DNA of 64,000 nucleotides from JABJOR01 sp965603075 (lineage in GTDB: Bacteria; Pseudomonadota; Alphaproteobacteria; Rhodospirillales; Casp-alpha2), in assembly GCA_965603075.1 (NCBI GenBank), contig CBFDBO010000001.1:1-64000 (forward strand). Reading direction: 5' to 3'. Below are positions 24,361 through 33,198 of this stretch, one piece after another. Below the pieces are notes generated by a model. The model worked only from the letters and a program-made list of their open reading frames with translations, had not been told where the DNA came from and ran no database searches. Every line of letters begins with the position of its first letter. Position 1 is the stretch's first letter. A program made the position numbers and the translations under genes.

Positions 24361-25962
24361 TTAGTGCGCTTGTTCTTTGGTTTTTGAGAATATGATATCC
24401 GGAAAATCTTCCTGTGCTTTGTTTAAATGCCAACCGTTACGGGCGAGGAAGACTAAATCGCCATCATGATCATTACCGAGCGATGATTTGTTCTCATCAG
24501 TAAATTTCTTCAACATTTGCGCGTCACTGCAAGTGACCCACCGTGCGGTATAAAGTTCGGTTTGTTCGAAATGAACAGGTACATCATATTCTGTCCGAAT
24601 ACGATCGGCCATCACCTCGAATTGCAAACCGCCCACAACACCCACGATCCAGTCGGCACCGATCATGGGTTTGAAGACGCTGGCGGCGCCCTCTTCGGCG
24701 AGTTGTTGCAACGCTCGACCTAAATGTTTTGCCCGCAAAGGGTCATCAGCGCGTGCACGTTGTAGAAGTTCGGGGGCGAAACTGGGCACGCCAGAGAACC
24801 TGATATTTTCGCCTTCGCTTAAACTATCACCAATTCTTAAATTACCATGGTTGGGGATACCGATAATATCACCGGGCCATGCTTCTTCGGCAAGTTCCCG
24901 GTCACGGGCCAAAAACAGGACGGCGTTATGAACATTAAGTTGTTTATTGCTGCGGATGTGTTTGAGCTTCATACCGCGTTTAAACTTGCCGGAACAAATC
25001 CGCACAAAGGCAATACGGTCCCGGTGCTTCGGGTCCATGTTGGCCTGAATTTTAAACACAAAGGCCGAAACCTTTTCTTCGGTCGGTTGGATAAAGCGTT
25101 CTAAACTGGGTTGTGGCAAGGGTGATGGGGCCATTTCAGAGAGGCCTTCCAACAGCTCACGCACACCAAAACTGTTGAGGGCGCTGCCAAAAAATACCGG
25201 GGTCATGATCCCTTCTCGGTACGCTTCCAAATCAAAAGGAGGGCATAATCCGCGTACCATTTCCACATCGTCGCGTAATTTGGTCGCGTCCATTTCGCCG
25301 AGCAATTCGTCCAACTTAGGATCGTCAAGACCGTCCACCGTGTGCATGACGTCCGGGCGTTCGCCTTTGGTACGGTTGACCATAAGCAATCGGTCATTGA
25401 CCAGATCATAACACCCTTTGAAGCTTTTACCCGATCCAATGGGCCAACTGGCGGGCGTTACATCCAACGCGAGTTTTTCTTCAATCTCATCGAGCAATTC
25501 AAAGGGGTCACGGCTTTCGCGATCTAGTTTATTGACGAAGGTGATGATCGGCATATCGCGCAAGCGACAGACTTCGAATAATTTAAGGGTTTGTGCCTCG
25601 ATACCCTTGGCGCAATCGAGCACCATGACAGCACTATCAACCGCGGTCAGGGTTCGGTACGTATCTTCACTGAAATCCTCATGGCCGGGTGTATCGAGCA
25701 AGTTAAAAATTTTGCCTTCGAATTCATAGGTCATGACAGAAGACGCCACAGAAATACCGCGTTCGCGTTCGACCTTCATCCAATCGGATCTGGCGCGACG
25801 TTGATCCCCACGCGCTTTGACCGCACCCGCACTTTGAATGGCGCCACCAAGCAGCAACAGTTTTTCTGTCAGCGTGGTTTTACCTGCATCCGGGTGCGCG
25901 ATAATGGCAAACGTACGTCGTATATCAACGGCGTTAGAGAGTTCGGTATTTTGCGAGGTCAT
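24361..25962 (-). CDS. prfC: Peptide chain release factor 3
   Basis: 533 residues, the normal length for RF3, the GTPase that recycles RF1/RF2 from the ribosome. G1 is AHPDAGKTTLTEKLLL, G2 lies in VERERGISVASSVM, G3 is DTPGHEDFSEDTYRTL, and G4 is NKLDRE. The RF3-specific C-terminal domain includes FKPMIGADWIVGVVGGLQFEVMADRI. It is first in a two-gene leftward unit with the acetyltransferase. Confidence 0.97.
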   Translation of the reverse strand: MTSQNTELSNAVDIRRTFAIIAHPDAGKTTLTEKLLLLGGAIQSAGAVKARGDQRRARSDWMKVERERGISVASSVMTYEFEGKIFNLLDTPGHEDFSEDTYRTLTAVDSAVMVLDCAKGIEAQTLKLFEVCRLRDMPIITFVNKLDRESRDPFELLDEIEEKLALDVTPASWPIGSGKSFKGCYDLVNDRLLMVNRTKGERPDVMHTVDGLDDPKLDELLGEMDATKLRDDVEMVRGLCPPFDLEAYREGIMTPVFFGSALNSFGVRELLEGLSEMAPSPLPQPSLERFIQPTEEKVSAFVFKIQANMDPKHRDRIAFVRICSGKFKRGMKLKHIRSNKQLNVHNAVLFLARDRELAEEAWPGDIIGIPNHGNLRIGDSLSEGENIRFSGVPSFAPELLQRARADDPLRAKHLGRALQQLAEEGAASVFKPMIGADWIVGVVGGLQFEVMADRIRTEYDVPVHFEQTELYTARWVTCSDAQMLKKFTDENKSSLGNDHDGDLVFLARNGWHLNKAQEDFPDIIFSKTKEQAH

Positions 25963-26084
25963 TATGGGATCAACTACTTCAATTTTCTGGATTTCATTTA
26001 TCTTTTACAGTGTGGGAATGTATGCACCTACAGGTATTTTACCACCCTTTTTTTCCTGATCCTTAACGGGGTTCTTGCCCGACG

Positions 26085-26113
26085 TTGCTGGAATACAGGG
26101 ATTCGTGTATACT
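26085..26113 (+). promoter_or_regulatory. Sigma-70 promoter for the Arg-rich small protein
   Basis: TTGCTG (26085-26090), a 17-base spacer and TATACT (26108-26113) give a start near 26120. A GGAGAG ribosome site and a TTG start follow within 30 bases. The close stacking of promoter, ribosome site and frame supports all three. Confidence 0.6.
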
Positions 26114-26148
26114 GTTCGGTTAGAACAAGCGAGTCTGGAGAGAACCAA

Positions 26149-26322
26149 TTGCCAAATTCTGCTTATAACGTCGATCGCCGTGAGCAAGAGAGACGCCAAA
26201 CGGATCGCAGAAGCACACAAAGCTCAGAGTGCAATCGCCGCGCCAAAATGCGCCCGCATGAAGTTGAACGGCGTTGTGAAATTGACCGAAGGGTTTTGGA
26301 ATTACGCCGAATTTTCGATTAA
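26149..26322 (+). CDS. 57-residue Arg/Glu-rich small protein
   Basis: Starts at TTG 26149 with GGAGAG six to ten bases upstream, and runs to TAA. About a quarter of the residues are Arg and most others are polar or acidic, in repeated DRR/ERR patterns (VDRREQERRQTDRRS early, VERRCEIDRRVLELRR late). Two Cys are present. No membrane segment. Such composition suggests a nucleic-acid- or ribosome-binding peptide or a charged helix, but I recognise no family. Divergent from prfC and convergent with the next gene. Confidence 0.5.
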   Translation: MPNSAYNVDRREQERRQTDRRSTQSSECNRRAKMRPHEVERRCEIDRRVLELRRIFD

Positions 26323-26343
26323 AAAAAGATGTCCGTTAAGCCA

Positions 26344-27588
26344 TTAAATATAGTCCGTAAGGTACCTTAAGATAAGAGGCAGTTTCTTTTCTTTCTCACT
26401 GGGGCTCAAGCTTGAAACTATATTTTTAAGGGCAGAGTTGGATTTTAAAAACGAGCTTGGGCATTGATAGCTCACTGCCAATAAGGCCAAATCGACATTG
26501 TTGTTATATTTAAAACTTTCAAATAATGCGTTCAAATCTCCGCCCTGTTCCACTGTCTGGCGGTAGGCGTTTATTTGAGTCTGAAGACCATCAGTATCAA
26601 GGGCAAGAATGTCTTTGAGCAACTGTTTATCTTCGACGATTGGGGCGTGATAATCCTGTGTTTCTACCCTGATCTTATCCCAATTAATTTTTGCTTGGAT
26701 GTTCTCTGTCATAATTTGTTTTCTATTGTTTTCCCACTTTTTGATAGTAGTTTGATATTTCTTCTTATCGACTTCACTTGTTTTTTTAACCATTCCAAGA
26801 AGGTTTTTCTTAGGGGCCGTTTGTTTTGGTTTTGAAGGTAGAGTGGATTGTTCGATATTTTGATTCCAACAAATGTCCCAGGACCGCAAGAAACTTTGCG
26901 ATAAACTGGCCTCTTTTAAATCTTTATCGAATATACCTTTGATTTTATTGTCAGGTGTATTTTCGAAACTGGATAAATATCGTTTAAAGGATTGAATAAG
27001 AATTGGGGCAAAGTCATTTCGCACGATTGATGTAAAATGTTTTGCAAAATCACCCGATAAGATAAATGGTAACTGTAGAGAACCAATCGCTTTAGAGACA
27101 ATTAAAACGTCCATTTTGGCTTGAATTAATTGACAAAATGCATTGATAAATTCTACTTCAATATCATTAAAACGATTGCTTAGCGGTTCTTCTGTAATCG
27201 AAGGTAATTCGCTTTTTAGGTTTTCTTTATGAGAACGTCCCTGATCTTCAAATCTGTTTCGGGAAGCGGCCTTCTTAATCCGGTTCTCTTTAATTTCGCG
27301 CAGAAAAATAAGAGCTTCCTTCTTAATTTCTTCAATTGATGATGCGCCTTGGGCAGAGCCCATATTTTCAATGAAATCATTCAAGGCTTGCTTCTTAGAA
27401 CCATCTGTTTTTCGTACGTAAAGAGAATCAATGACGACATGGAGTGATTTTTTTAATTTACTAACAGATTCCAAACTTGATATTAAAGAAATAATACCAT
27501 TAATTTTATCTTCGAATAGAAACTCCCAATCACAGTTAATTTGAGATATCACTTTAGGTTCTTGCTTATGGTTTTCTATATTTAACAT
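26344..27588 (-). CDS. Unrecognised 414-residue helical protein, AT-rich
   Basis: No domain I can name. The protein is mostly alpha-helical with many Lys, Glu, Ile and Asn; there is no signal peptide and no membrane segment. A basic stretch near the middle (KKNLLGMVKKTSEVDKKKY) separates two helical halves. The C-terminal half has DILALDTDGLQTQINAYRQTVEQGG and ends with LPLILRYLTDYI. Codon use is clearly more AT-rich than neighbours such as prfC, hinting at different origin or weak expression. It is followed on the same strand by nothing close, and sits downstream of a strong hairpin and the RTX gene. Confidence 0.7.
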   Translation of the reverse strand: MLNIENHKQEPKVISQINCDWEFLFEDKINGIISLISSLESVSKLKKSLHVVIDSLYVRKTDGSKKQALNDFIENMGSAQGASSIEEIKKEALIFLREIKENRIKKAASRNRFEDQGRSHKENLKSELPSITEEPLSNRFNDIEVEFINAFCQLIQAKMDVLIVSKAIGSLQLPFILSGDFAKHFTSIVRNDFAPILIQSFKRYLSSFENTPDNKIKGIFDKDLKEASLSQSFLRSWDICWNQNIEQSTLPSKPKQTAPKKNLLGMVKKTSEVDKKKYQTTIKKWENNRKQIMTENIQAKINWDKIRVETQDYHAPIVEDKQLLKDILALDTDGLQTQINAYRQTVEQGGDLNALFESFKYNNNVDLALLAVSYQCPSSFLKSNSALKNIVSSLSPSEKEKKLPLILRYLTDYI

Positions 27589-27721
27589 TTTATATTTAAT
27601 TTAATATATTTCTTATTTAAGTTTAACTAATAACTATGATTCATAGTTATTTATGAATTAATTATATTAACGGTGTATATATAATTATTTAGAAATGTCA
27701 ACAAAATACAACAGTCAGCAC

Positions 27722-27758
27722 CATAGTACCCCTTTTTACAAAAATAAGGGGTACTATG
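27722..27758. terminator. Strong 13-bp hairpin between the RTX gene and the unknown gene
   Basis: CATAGTACCCCTT (27722-27734) and AAGGGGTACTATG (27746-27758) form a perfect 13-bp stem with an 11-base loop. It lies 50 bases past the RTX stop. There is no long T run right after the stem on the transcribed strand, so it may be a 3'-end stabiliser or transcription-damping structure rather than a textbook terminator. Confidence 0.65.
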
Positions 27759-27808
27759 AGTGAAACTAGTTATTTCGCTGTTTATTTAAGTTGCTGTTTT
27801 AATGTTCA

Positions 27809-30800
27809 CTAGCTTTGCGGATCAATGGTGACTGTGACCTGATCACCCACTTCGGTGACGCTGTAACCATCACTTAGATCACCGTCGTTATTATGATCGA
27901 GATCAGCCGTTTTCACGCCTTCTAGCGTTACTTTGGTGTCGGGGGTGCTACTAAAGGCAATTTCCACATCGCCTTCAGAATTCTCGCTGAAAATCAAATC
28001 TTCGGCGTGGAATTCTTGACCGTCAAAGACAATGGCATCATCAGCCATGATATCGGTAATGATATCGGCACCCGATGTTGCATCGAAGACAAAGGTATCG
28101 GCACCTTCGCCACCCACCAGGGTATCATTGTCAGCACCACCGGTGATAGTATCATTGCCAGCACCACCGATAATGGTATCTGTACCGGCGCCACCATAGA
28201 GCATATCAGCACCATCATAGCCGCTCAGATCATCATCGCCACTGGCGCCAAAGATCGTATCGACCCCTGTGCCACCGGTAACAATATCATCACCACCGCC
28301 GGCGTATAATGTATCGGTACCACCACCACCTGTGAGAGTATCATTACCATCAAGACCGTACATAACATCATCGACATCGGTGCCAACGATTGTTTCCGCG
28401 ATATCTGATCCGACGTAGGTTGTTGCCGTATCGCCACCATCGGGTTCTGTTGAGGTGGAGCTAACGACTAAACTGAAATCTTCGGTAAAACCATCAGTAT
28501 TTTCAACAATAACTGTTCCCACATACGTCAATGGAATACTAGCGACACCACTGATCACTGGAACTTGAAGTTTGATGCCATCATCGGTCAGCACGAATAA
28601 TTTGCTACCGAATGGAACACCAGAGACTACAACCGAAGTGATACTTTCTGACGCGTCTGTGGTAAACGTTGAAAGCTCAAAGCTTGCTGACGTAGCGTTT
28701 TCCAAGCCTATGTTCGATGTTAAAATATTCAACACCGGTGCGTCCGCTTGAGGTGTAACGTCAATGGACAGGCTTTGTGTTGTGCTGTTTAGACCAACAA
28801 CGCTCTGGGCTGTTACTTGTAAGGTAAAGTCACTGCCAAAGTTTTCAGGGGGAGTAATGCTCAGATTTGTTAATTGAGCAGGGCTTAACGTTACAACACC
28901 ACTTTCTGGGTTAGTGAAATCAATGGTTATGATTTCGGTTCCTGACATGAATGTTGACCCCGCTGGAATACCCGTCATCGAGACGCTGCCAAGCTCACCA
29001 ATATCATCAGCAAAACTTGTCGCAACATCCAGTGAAATAGCCTGATCTTCATTACCGGCCGCTGGGGATACAGCCAAGACTGGTGGTAAACCAACCGCAA
29101 CGGTTGATCCATCACTGAATTGTAAGTCTTCAATGTTAACAAGCGTATCAATGGTGCCATCGGCGTTTACCACCTCGACTTGATTATCGCTATTGGCGCG
29201 GAAGGTGTAATCACCAAAGGTGCCCGCGTAGACAACCGTATCAAACCCCACACCACCGTCGAGATAATCATTACCGCCGCCGCCTGATTGGGGATCAAGA
29301 GCGATATAATCGCGTCCACCGACAGTGCCATCGGCGTTATCATAACTAGATCCACCGATCAGCGTATCATCGCCAGCACCGCCAAAGAGGGCGTCATCAC
29401 CCAAATTGCCGACCAAGGTATTGTCCGCATCGGAGCCAGAGATAACATCGTCACTCTCGCCACCCATGGCGTTTTCAATACTGATTAATGTATCATCATC
29501 GATCCAACTGACAGCGTCAGATGCGTCCGTTGCACTTTCCGCGTTCATATGAACGAAAGAACCATCGGCCAAAGTCAGATCAACGGCTGTGGTATCCAAG
29601 TTGATTTGTAGATCATACCCGTCTCTGGCGCTAGGGTAGATAACCCAATCGTTACCCGCATTACCATTATAGATATCATCTCCACGACCGCCGGCCCCTT
29701 GAATAACATCATCACCATCGCCTGCATTAACAATATCATTACCATCACCTGCGAAGAGGAAATCATCGCCGGCGCCTGTAATGATTTTATCACTACCAGA
29801 GCCAAACACGACTGAATAATCATTGTCACTGCCGCCTGCATTGAGCGAGAGACCAGCTGTTGATCCGGCCCAATTTACATTGGGATTGCTTGGATTGACT
29901 ATAATTCTGCCTTCACCATCAAGAGCAGGGCCACGGTCAACAACAACTTCTTCACGTTGGGTTTCGACGACAGCTTCTTCTTTTTCTGGTAGCCCTTCTT
30001 GTTGTACAGGTGGAGGGGTTACTATTTCTTGGAAAACAGGCGGTGGGGCTTCGAAAGTATCAGTATTATCATCACCAAATAAGAAGTTATCGCCATCATC
30101 CTCTGAGATGACGTCTTCAACGACCACATCTTCGACGATTTCTTCTTCTACAACTTCTTCAGCTTCTTCTTCTGCTGCAGCCGCAGCCTCGGTTTCATCA
30201 GCTAATTCTTCTGCAACTTCTTCTGCTATTTCTTCTTCAGCAGCCTCTTCAGCCGCAAGTTCTTCAGCAGCGGCTTCTTCTTCTAATTCTTGAACAGCCT
30301 CTTCAATTTCTTGAATGGCGTCTTCGATCATCATTTGCAGATTAGCTTCGTCAACACCGTATGTATTGGCGTTGTTTGCTGCGGGTAATGCTTTCAATGC
30401 AGAACCGAAATCACGAAGAAACTCAGCTTTGTCGATGGTCGCACTGGCGGAGGGTGTAGAGCCGTAATCGCCAACGTTGGTTCCGGCAAAGGCTGTGTTC
30501 AAAATAACGACCCCGCCTTCGTTCTGGACAACAACCTCACCTACAAATCCGTCAGCTTCTTCCATCAGGATGATTTTCATGCCATCTTCGTCGTTCAGGT
30601 TCAAACCAACCTGCGTACCGCGAATACCGATGGTGGCAACGGGGGTATCGATGGTCATCGCGTCCGGATCCATTTTGGCAACTTGACCGGATACAAAAGA
30701 GAACACCCCTTCAAGAGCGGAGATCGAAACGCTACCTTCTTGGGTTGCGGGATCATAGATCATCTCATCAAGGACCATAAGGCCGTCTTCACCCATAGAG

Positions 30801-31303
30801 AACGTGGTTTCATCGGCCAGAATAATACCGATAGAACCGTCAGGACCCGATTCCAGCGTATCCCCTTGGAACACGGGATCGCCTACGTTTAATTCAACGC
30901 GCGTCCCATCGACACGAACGGACCACACGGAGCCTGAGACATCATCAACGTTACCAATGGCAGAACCATCCGTGCCCAGAATGACATCACTGCCGGGATC
31001 AAAGCTATAAACGGATTGAGGGGCATCGGGAACATCCACTTGCGCCAATTGAATGGTCATATCGGGGGAGAGCGAAATACCGTCACCATCGCTTAAGGTG
31101 GGACTATCGCCTTCAAACCCCTCTAGGCTCGCGCGCATGCCATCTGGCCAAGAGATCATCAGATCACCGTCTGAAATATTAAATGAAGCGTCCGCTAGGG
31201 AATGCCCATCGGGCATAGAAACGGAACCACCGTCATCGGCCTGTAAATTAATCAAGCCCTCAACAGGGTCCACACCGGAGACGTATAAGTCGCCATCGGC
31301 CAT
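27809..31303 (-). CDS. FecR-domain RTX protein (predicted type I-secreted surface protein)
   Basis: 1164 residues, very acidic. A Gly/Asp-rich N-terminus (1-120) is followed by a FecR-like beta domain (about 123-270, with VATIGIRGTQVG at 222-233) and an Ala/Glu helical linker of nearly pure acidic repeats (about 325-400). A Pro-rich hinge leads to RTX calcium-binding nonapeptides at about 500-550, 615-690 and 980-1072 (GGAGDDTLIGG and GGAGNDTITGG types), separated by Ig/cadherin-like segments (740-950). There is no N-terminal signal peptide, and RTX plus a C-terminal tail fits type I secretion. No ABC/HlyD/TolC genes are in the window. It has its own promoter and a structured leader. Confidence 0.85.
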   Translation of the reverse strand: MADGDLYVSGVDPVEGLINLQADDGGSVSMPDGHSLADASFNISDGDLMISWPDGMRASLEGFEGDSPTLSDGDGISLSPDMTIQLAQVDVPDAPQSVYSFDPGSDVILGTDGSAIGNVDDVSGSVWSVRVDGTRVELNVGDPVFQGDTLESGPDGSIGIILADETTFSMGEDGLMVLDEMIYDPATQEGSVSISALEGVFSFVSGQVAKMDPDAMTIDTPVATIGIRGTQVGLNLNDEDGMKIILMEEADGFVGEVVVQNEGGVVILNTAFAGTNVGDYGSTPSASATIDKAEFLRDFGSALKALPAANNANTYGVDEANLQMMIEDAIQEIEEAVQELEEEAAAEELAAEEAAEEEIAEEVAEELADETEAAAAAEEEAEEVVEEEIVEDVVVEDVISEDDGDNFLFGDDNTDTFEAPPPVFQEIVTPPPVQQEGLPEKEEAVVETQREEVVVDRGPALDGEGRIIVNPSNPNVNWAGSTAGLSLNAGGSDNDYSVVFGSGSDKIITGAGDDFLFAGDGNDIVNAGDGDDVIQGAGGRGDDIYNGNAGNDWVIYPSARDGYDLQINLDTTAVDLTLADGSFVHMNAESATDASDAVSWIDDDTLISIENAMGGESDDVISGSDADNTLVGNLGDDALFGGAGDDTLIGGSSYDNADGTVGGRDYIALDPQSGGGGNDYLDGGVGFDTVVYAGTFGDYTFRANSDNQVEVVNADGTIDTLVNIEDLQFSDGSTVAVGLPPVLAVSPAAGNEDQAISLDVATSFADDIGELGSVSMTGIPAGSTFMSGTEIITIDFTNPESGVVTLSPAQLTNLSITPPENFGSDFTLQVTAQSVVGLNSTTQSLSIDVTPQADAPVLNILTSNIGLENATSASFELSTFTTDASESITSVVVSGVPFGSKLFVLTDDGIKLQVPVISGVASIPLTYVGTVIVENTDGFTEDFSLVVSSTSTEPDGGDTATTYVGSDIAETIVGTDVDDVMYGLDGNDTLTGGGGTDTLYAGGGDDIVTGGTGVDTIFGASGDDDLSGYDGADMLYGGAGTDTIIGGAGNDTITGGADNDTLVGGEGADTFVFDATSGADIITDIMADDAIVFDGQEFHAEDLIFSENSEGDVEIAFSSTPDTKVTLEGVKTADLDHNNDGDLSDGYSVTEVGDQVTVTIDPQS

Positions 31304-31321
31304 AACAAGTATCCTTATCCA

Positions 31322-31366
31322 GATATCCTGACTTGCATACCGAAATGCTTAATCAAACAGGATACC
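31322..31366 (-). promoter_or_regulatory. Structured 5' leader of the RTX gene
   Basis: In the predicted leader, GGTATCCTG pairs with CAGGATATC (31358-31366 with 31322-31330, one G-U), enclosing a second hairpin GCAT-TTCGGT-ATGC (31335-31348). It ends 18 bases before the ATG and overlaps the ribosome-site region, so it could modulate translation. It matches no riboswitch class I know. Confidence 0.4.
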
Positions 31367-31405
31367 GGCTAACCAGCAATATTATTATTCTTTTTATGCC
31401 CTTAA

Positions 31406-31434
31406 AATTTACGCTCATTTGCTTTTGATGTCAA
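31406..31434 (-). promoter_or_regulatory. Sigma-70 promoter of the RTX gene
   Basis: Perfect -35 TTGACA (31429-31434), 17-base spacer, -10 TAAATT (31406-31411); start near 31399, leader about 95 bases. Just upstream, CCTTAA-TGGAGG-TTAAGG (31445-31462) followed by a T-rich stretch may be a weak terminator for the soe operon. Confidence 0.65.
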
Positions 31435-31491
31435 TAAAACCAAGCCTTAACCTCCATTAAGGATCAAAGCGTGATCTTAATTGGCATAGAG

Positions 31492-32439
31492 CTAAGCCGT
31501 ATCTTCTCCGTAATAGAGCGTGACCACATGCTTGGCTTGGGCAAAGAATAACCAACGTTCTGTTACCATACCAAGACCAACGGATAACAATGCCAACACA
31601 CCATATAAACCACCCACGAATGAACCGGGAAAAGCCCCCGATAACATACAAAAAGCAAAGGGCACTATGAAGCCGAAAATCAACGTAATCTTGCGCAATT
31701 TTTCCGCATGTGTTCGACCAATGGCAAACCCCATTTCTTTCAACAGGTAATTATCAGCACTATGGGGGGATTCAAACATACGAACTTTACCAATATGGCC
31801 CAATCCCGTTGCTGTTTCCGCCGTTTCACCATGTTTTGTGGTATCAATAAACACCCAATAACGGCGTTTAAGCAGAAATCCCCAGATGCACAACAGAGCC
31901 GTTATCCCCGTAATGGTCATATTTGCATTATCCGTGACCATTAAAATGGCATTGAGCAAAACCCCGCCACTCATTAACGAGAACAAGACATAACAAAGAA
32001 CGGTATATTTATTATGCCATTGATGGATGGTCGGAAGTGATCGATAGATCATACCGGTACAATAGACGGTCAACCAAGAGAGAAACGTCAGGCTAATGCC
32101 AATTGTGGCTGTGTACGGCGGTAATTCGGCGGGATCGATCAATAACCACATCATTAATGCCATGGGGACGAAACTTAGAACACTGACCACGCCCTCACGC
32201 GATAACCAGGACGAACGCCACTGGCTGAACGCCCGCCAAGCTCGCCACGGTTTTCCGAGGTGGAATGTGGAAGACAAAAGACCAAAGCTGACCAATAAAA
32301 AACCGATCATAATCGCCGCCATTGCTGCCGTTCGATCAACCGGTTGTCCCGAGAAATATAACATACCCAGGATCGCCAACATGCCATAACCGGCGCCCGT
32401 GGCGGTGGTGAAGAATATAACGGAAAATGCAGGTGCCAT
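31492..32439 (-). CDS. soeC: Sulfite dehydrogenase membrane anchor, SoeC (DmsC-like)
   Basis: 315 residues with about eight membrane segments and the DmsC/YnfH pattern: APAFSVIFFTTATGAGYGML at the start and FHLGKPWRAWRAFSQWRSSWLSREG, the quinone-site/anchor motif. It should anchor the catalytic dimer at the inner face and pass electrons to the quinone pool. It is the last of three genes in the order A-B-C, 18 bases after soeB. A DMSO reductase anchor is the alternative; the untagged catalytic subunit argues for the Soe type. Confidence 0.82.
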   Translation of the reverse strand: MAPAFSVIFFTTATGAGYGMLAILGMLYFSGQPVDRTAAMAAIMIGFLLVSFGLLSSTFHLGKPWRAWRAFSQWRSSWLSREGVVSVLSFVPMALMMWLLIDPAELPPYTATIGISLTFLSWLTVYCTGMIYRSLPTIHQWHNKYTVLCYVLFSLMSGGVLLNAILMVTDNANMTITGITALLCIWGFLLKRRYWVFIDTTKHGETAETATGLGHIGKVRMFESPHSADNYLLKEMGFAIGRTHAEKLRKITLIFGFIVPFAFCMLSGAFPGSFVGGLYGVLALLSVGLGMVTERWLFFAQAKHVVTLYYGEDTA

Positions 32440-32457
32440 GTGATTTTATCCCACTTT

Positions 32458-33198
32458 CTATCGCGATAAAATCTTATCAACCCAATACAGCACCGGATTA
32501 TCTTCAGTGACGACTGGTTTAAGATTTGTTATTTCTGAATTTCGATTACGTCTTGGACGCGGCGGCAAGTATTTATTGGTTGGCTTGTAATTCAATTTAC
32601 CCATCAAATCTAACTCTCCCCGCTCAGCGACAAGTTTTGACACATCGGATTGAGGATCGGATAAATCACCAAAATGACGCGCGCCCGCCGGACACGTTGA
32701 TACACATGCAGGCACCCGTTCGGCTTCTGGTAAATGAGTATTATAAATACGGTCGATACACAGAGTGCATTTTTTCATCACCCCTTGTTCCGTATCATAC
32801 TCGCGCGCACCGTAAGGACAGGCCCAACTGCAAAGTTTACAACCAATGCATTTGTTGACATCCACCAAGACAATTCCGTCTTCATCGCGTTTGTAGGATG
32901 CACCCGTAGGACAAACCGTCACACAATGGGCATTTTCGCAATGCATACACGAACGCGGGAAATTGACAGTCTGGGACGGATTACCACTGTCTTTATCCGC
33001 AAGCACTTCGTAAGAATGAACCCGGTTAAACCAAACACCGTCGGGGGCTGATCCATAAGGATCGATATCATTCAGCGGTCCAGAAAATCCTTCTGCGTTC
33101 CATTCTTTGCAACTAACCGCGCACGCATGACACCCAACACAGGTATCAAGATCGATCACCAACCCTAGTTTTTTCTCCGATGCATATAATGTGGTCAT
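32458..33198 (-). CDS. soeB: Sulfite dehydrogenase iron-sulfur subunit, SoeB
   Basis: 246 residues, ferredoxin-type electron carrier with four Cys clusters: CVGCHACAVSCKEWN, CMHCENAHCVTVCPTGA, CIGCKLCSWACPYGA and CTLCIDRI...CVSTCPAGA, fitting four [4Fe-4S] centres as in DmsB. It links the molybdenum subunit to the membrane anchor. Its ATG overlaps the soeA stop (ATGA), so it is translationally coupled to it. Confidence 0.87.
   Translation of the reverse strand: MTTLYASEKKLGLVIDLDTCVGCHACAVSCKEWNAEGFSGPLNDIDPYGSAPDGVWFNRVHSYEVLADKDSGNPSQTVNFPRSCMHCENAHCVTVCPTGASYKRDEDGIVLVDVNKCIGCKLCSWACPYGAREYDTEQGVMKKCTLCIDRIYNTHLPEAERVPACVSTCPAGARHFGDLSDPQSDVSKLVAERGELDLMGKLNYKPTNKYLPPRPRRNRNSEITNLKPVVTEDNPVLYWVDKILSR

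Noticed and set aside
25591..26322. Long forward frame over the prfC 5' end
   Set aside because: Antisense to prfC for most of its length; only the last 57 codons (26149-26322) are supported, as a separate gene.
27722..27758. Perfect inverted repeat as the end of an insertion element
   Set aside because: No transposase, target duplication or second copy is visible; better explained as a transcript-end hairpin.
28007..28309. Repetitive forward frames opposite the RTX gene
   Set aside because: They mirror the RTX codon repeats on the other strand; no start signals.
29823..30293. 156-residue Ser-rich forward frame
   Set aside because: Antisense image of the Ala/Glu linker of the RTX protein.
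31322..31366. Possible cyclic-di-GMP or other riboswitch in the RTX leader
   Set aside because: Pairing is present but none of the conserved aptamer bases of known classes could be found.
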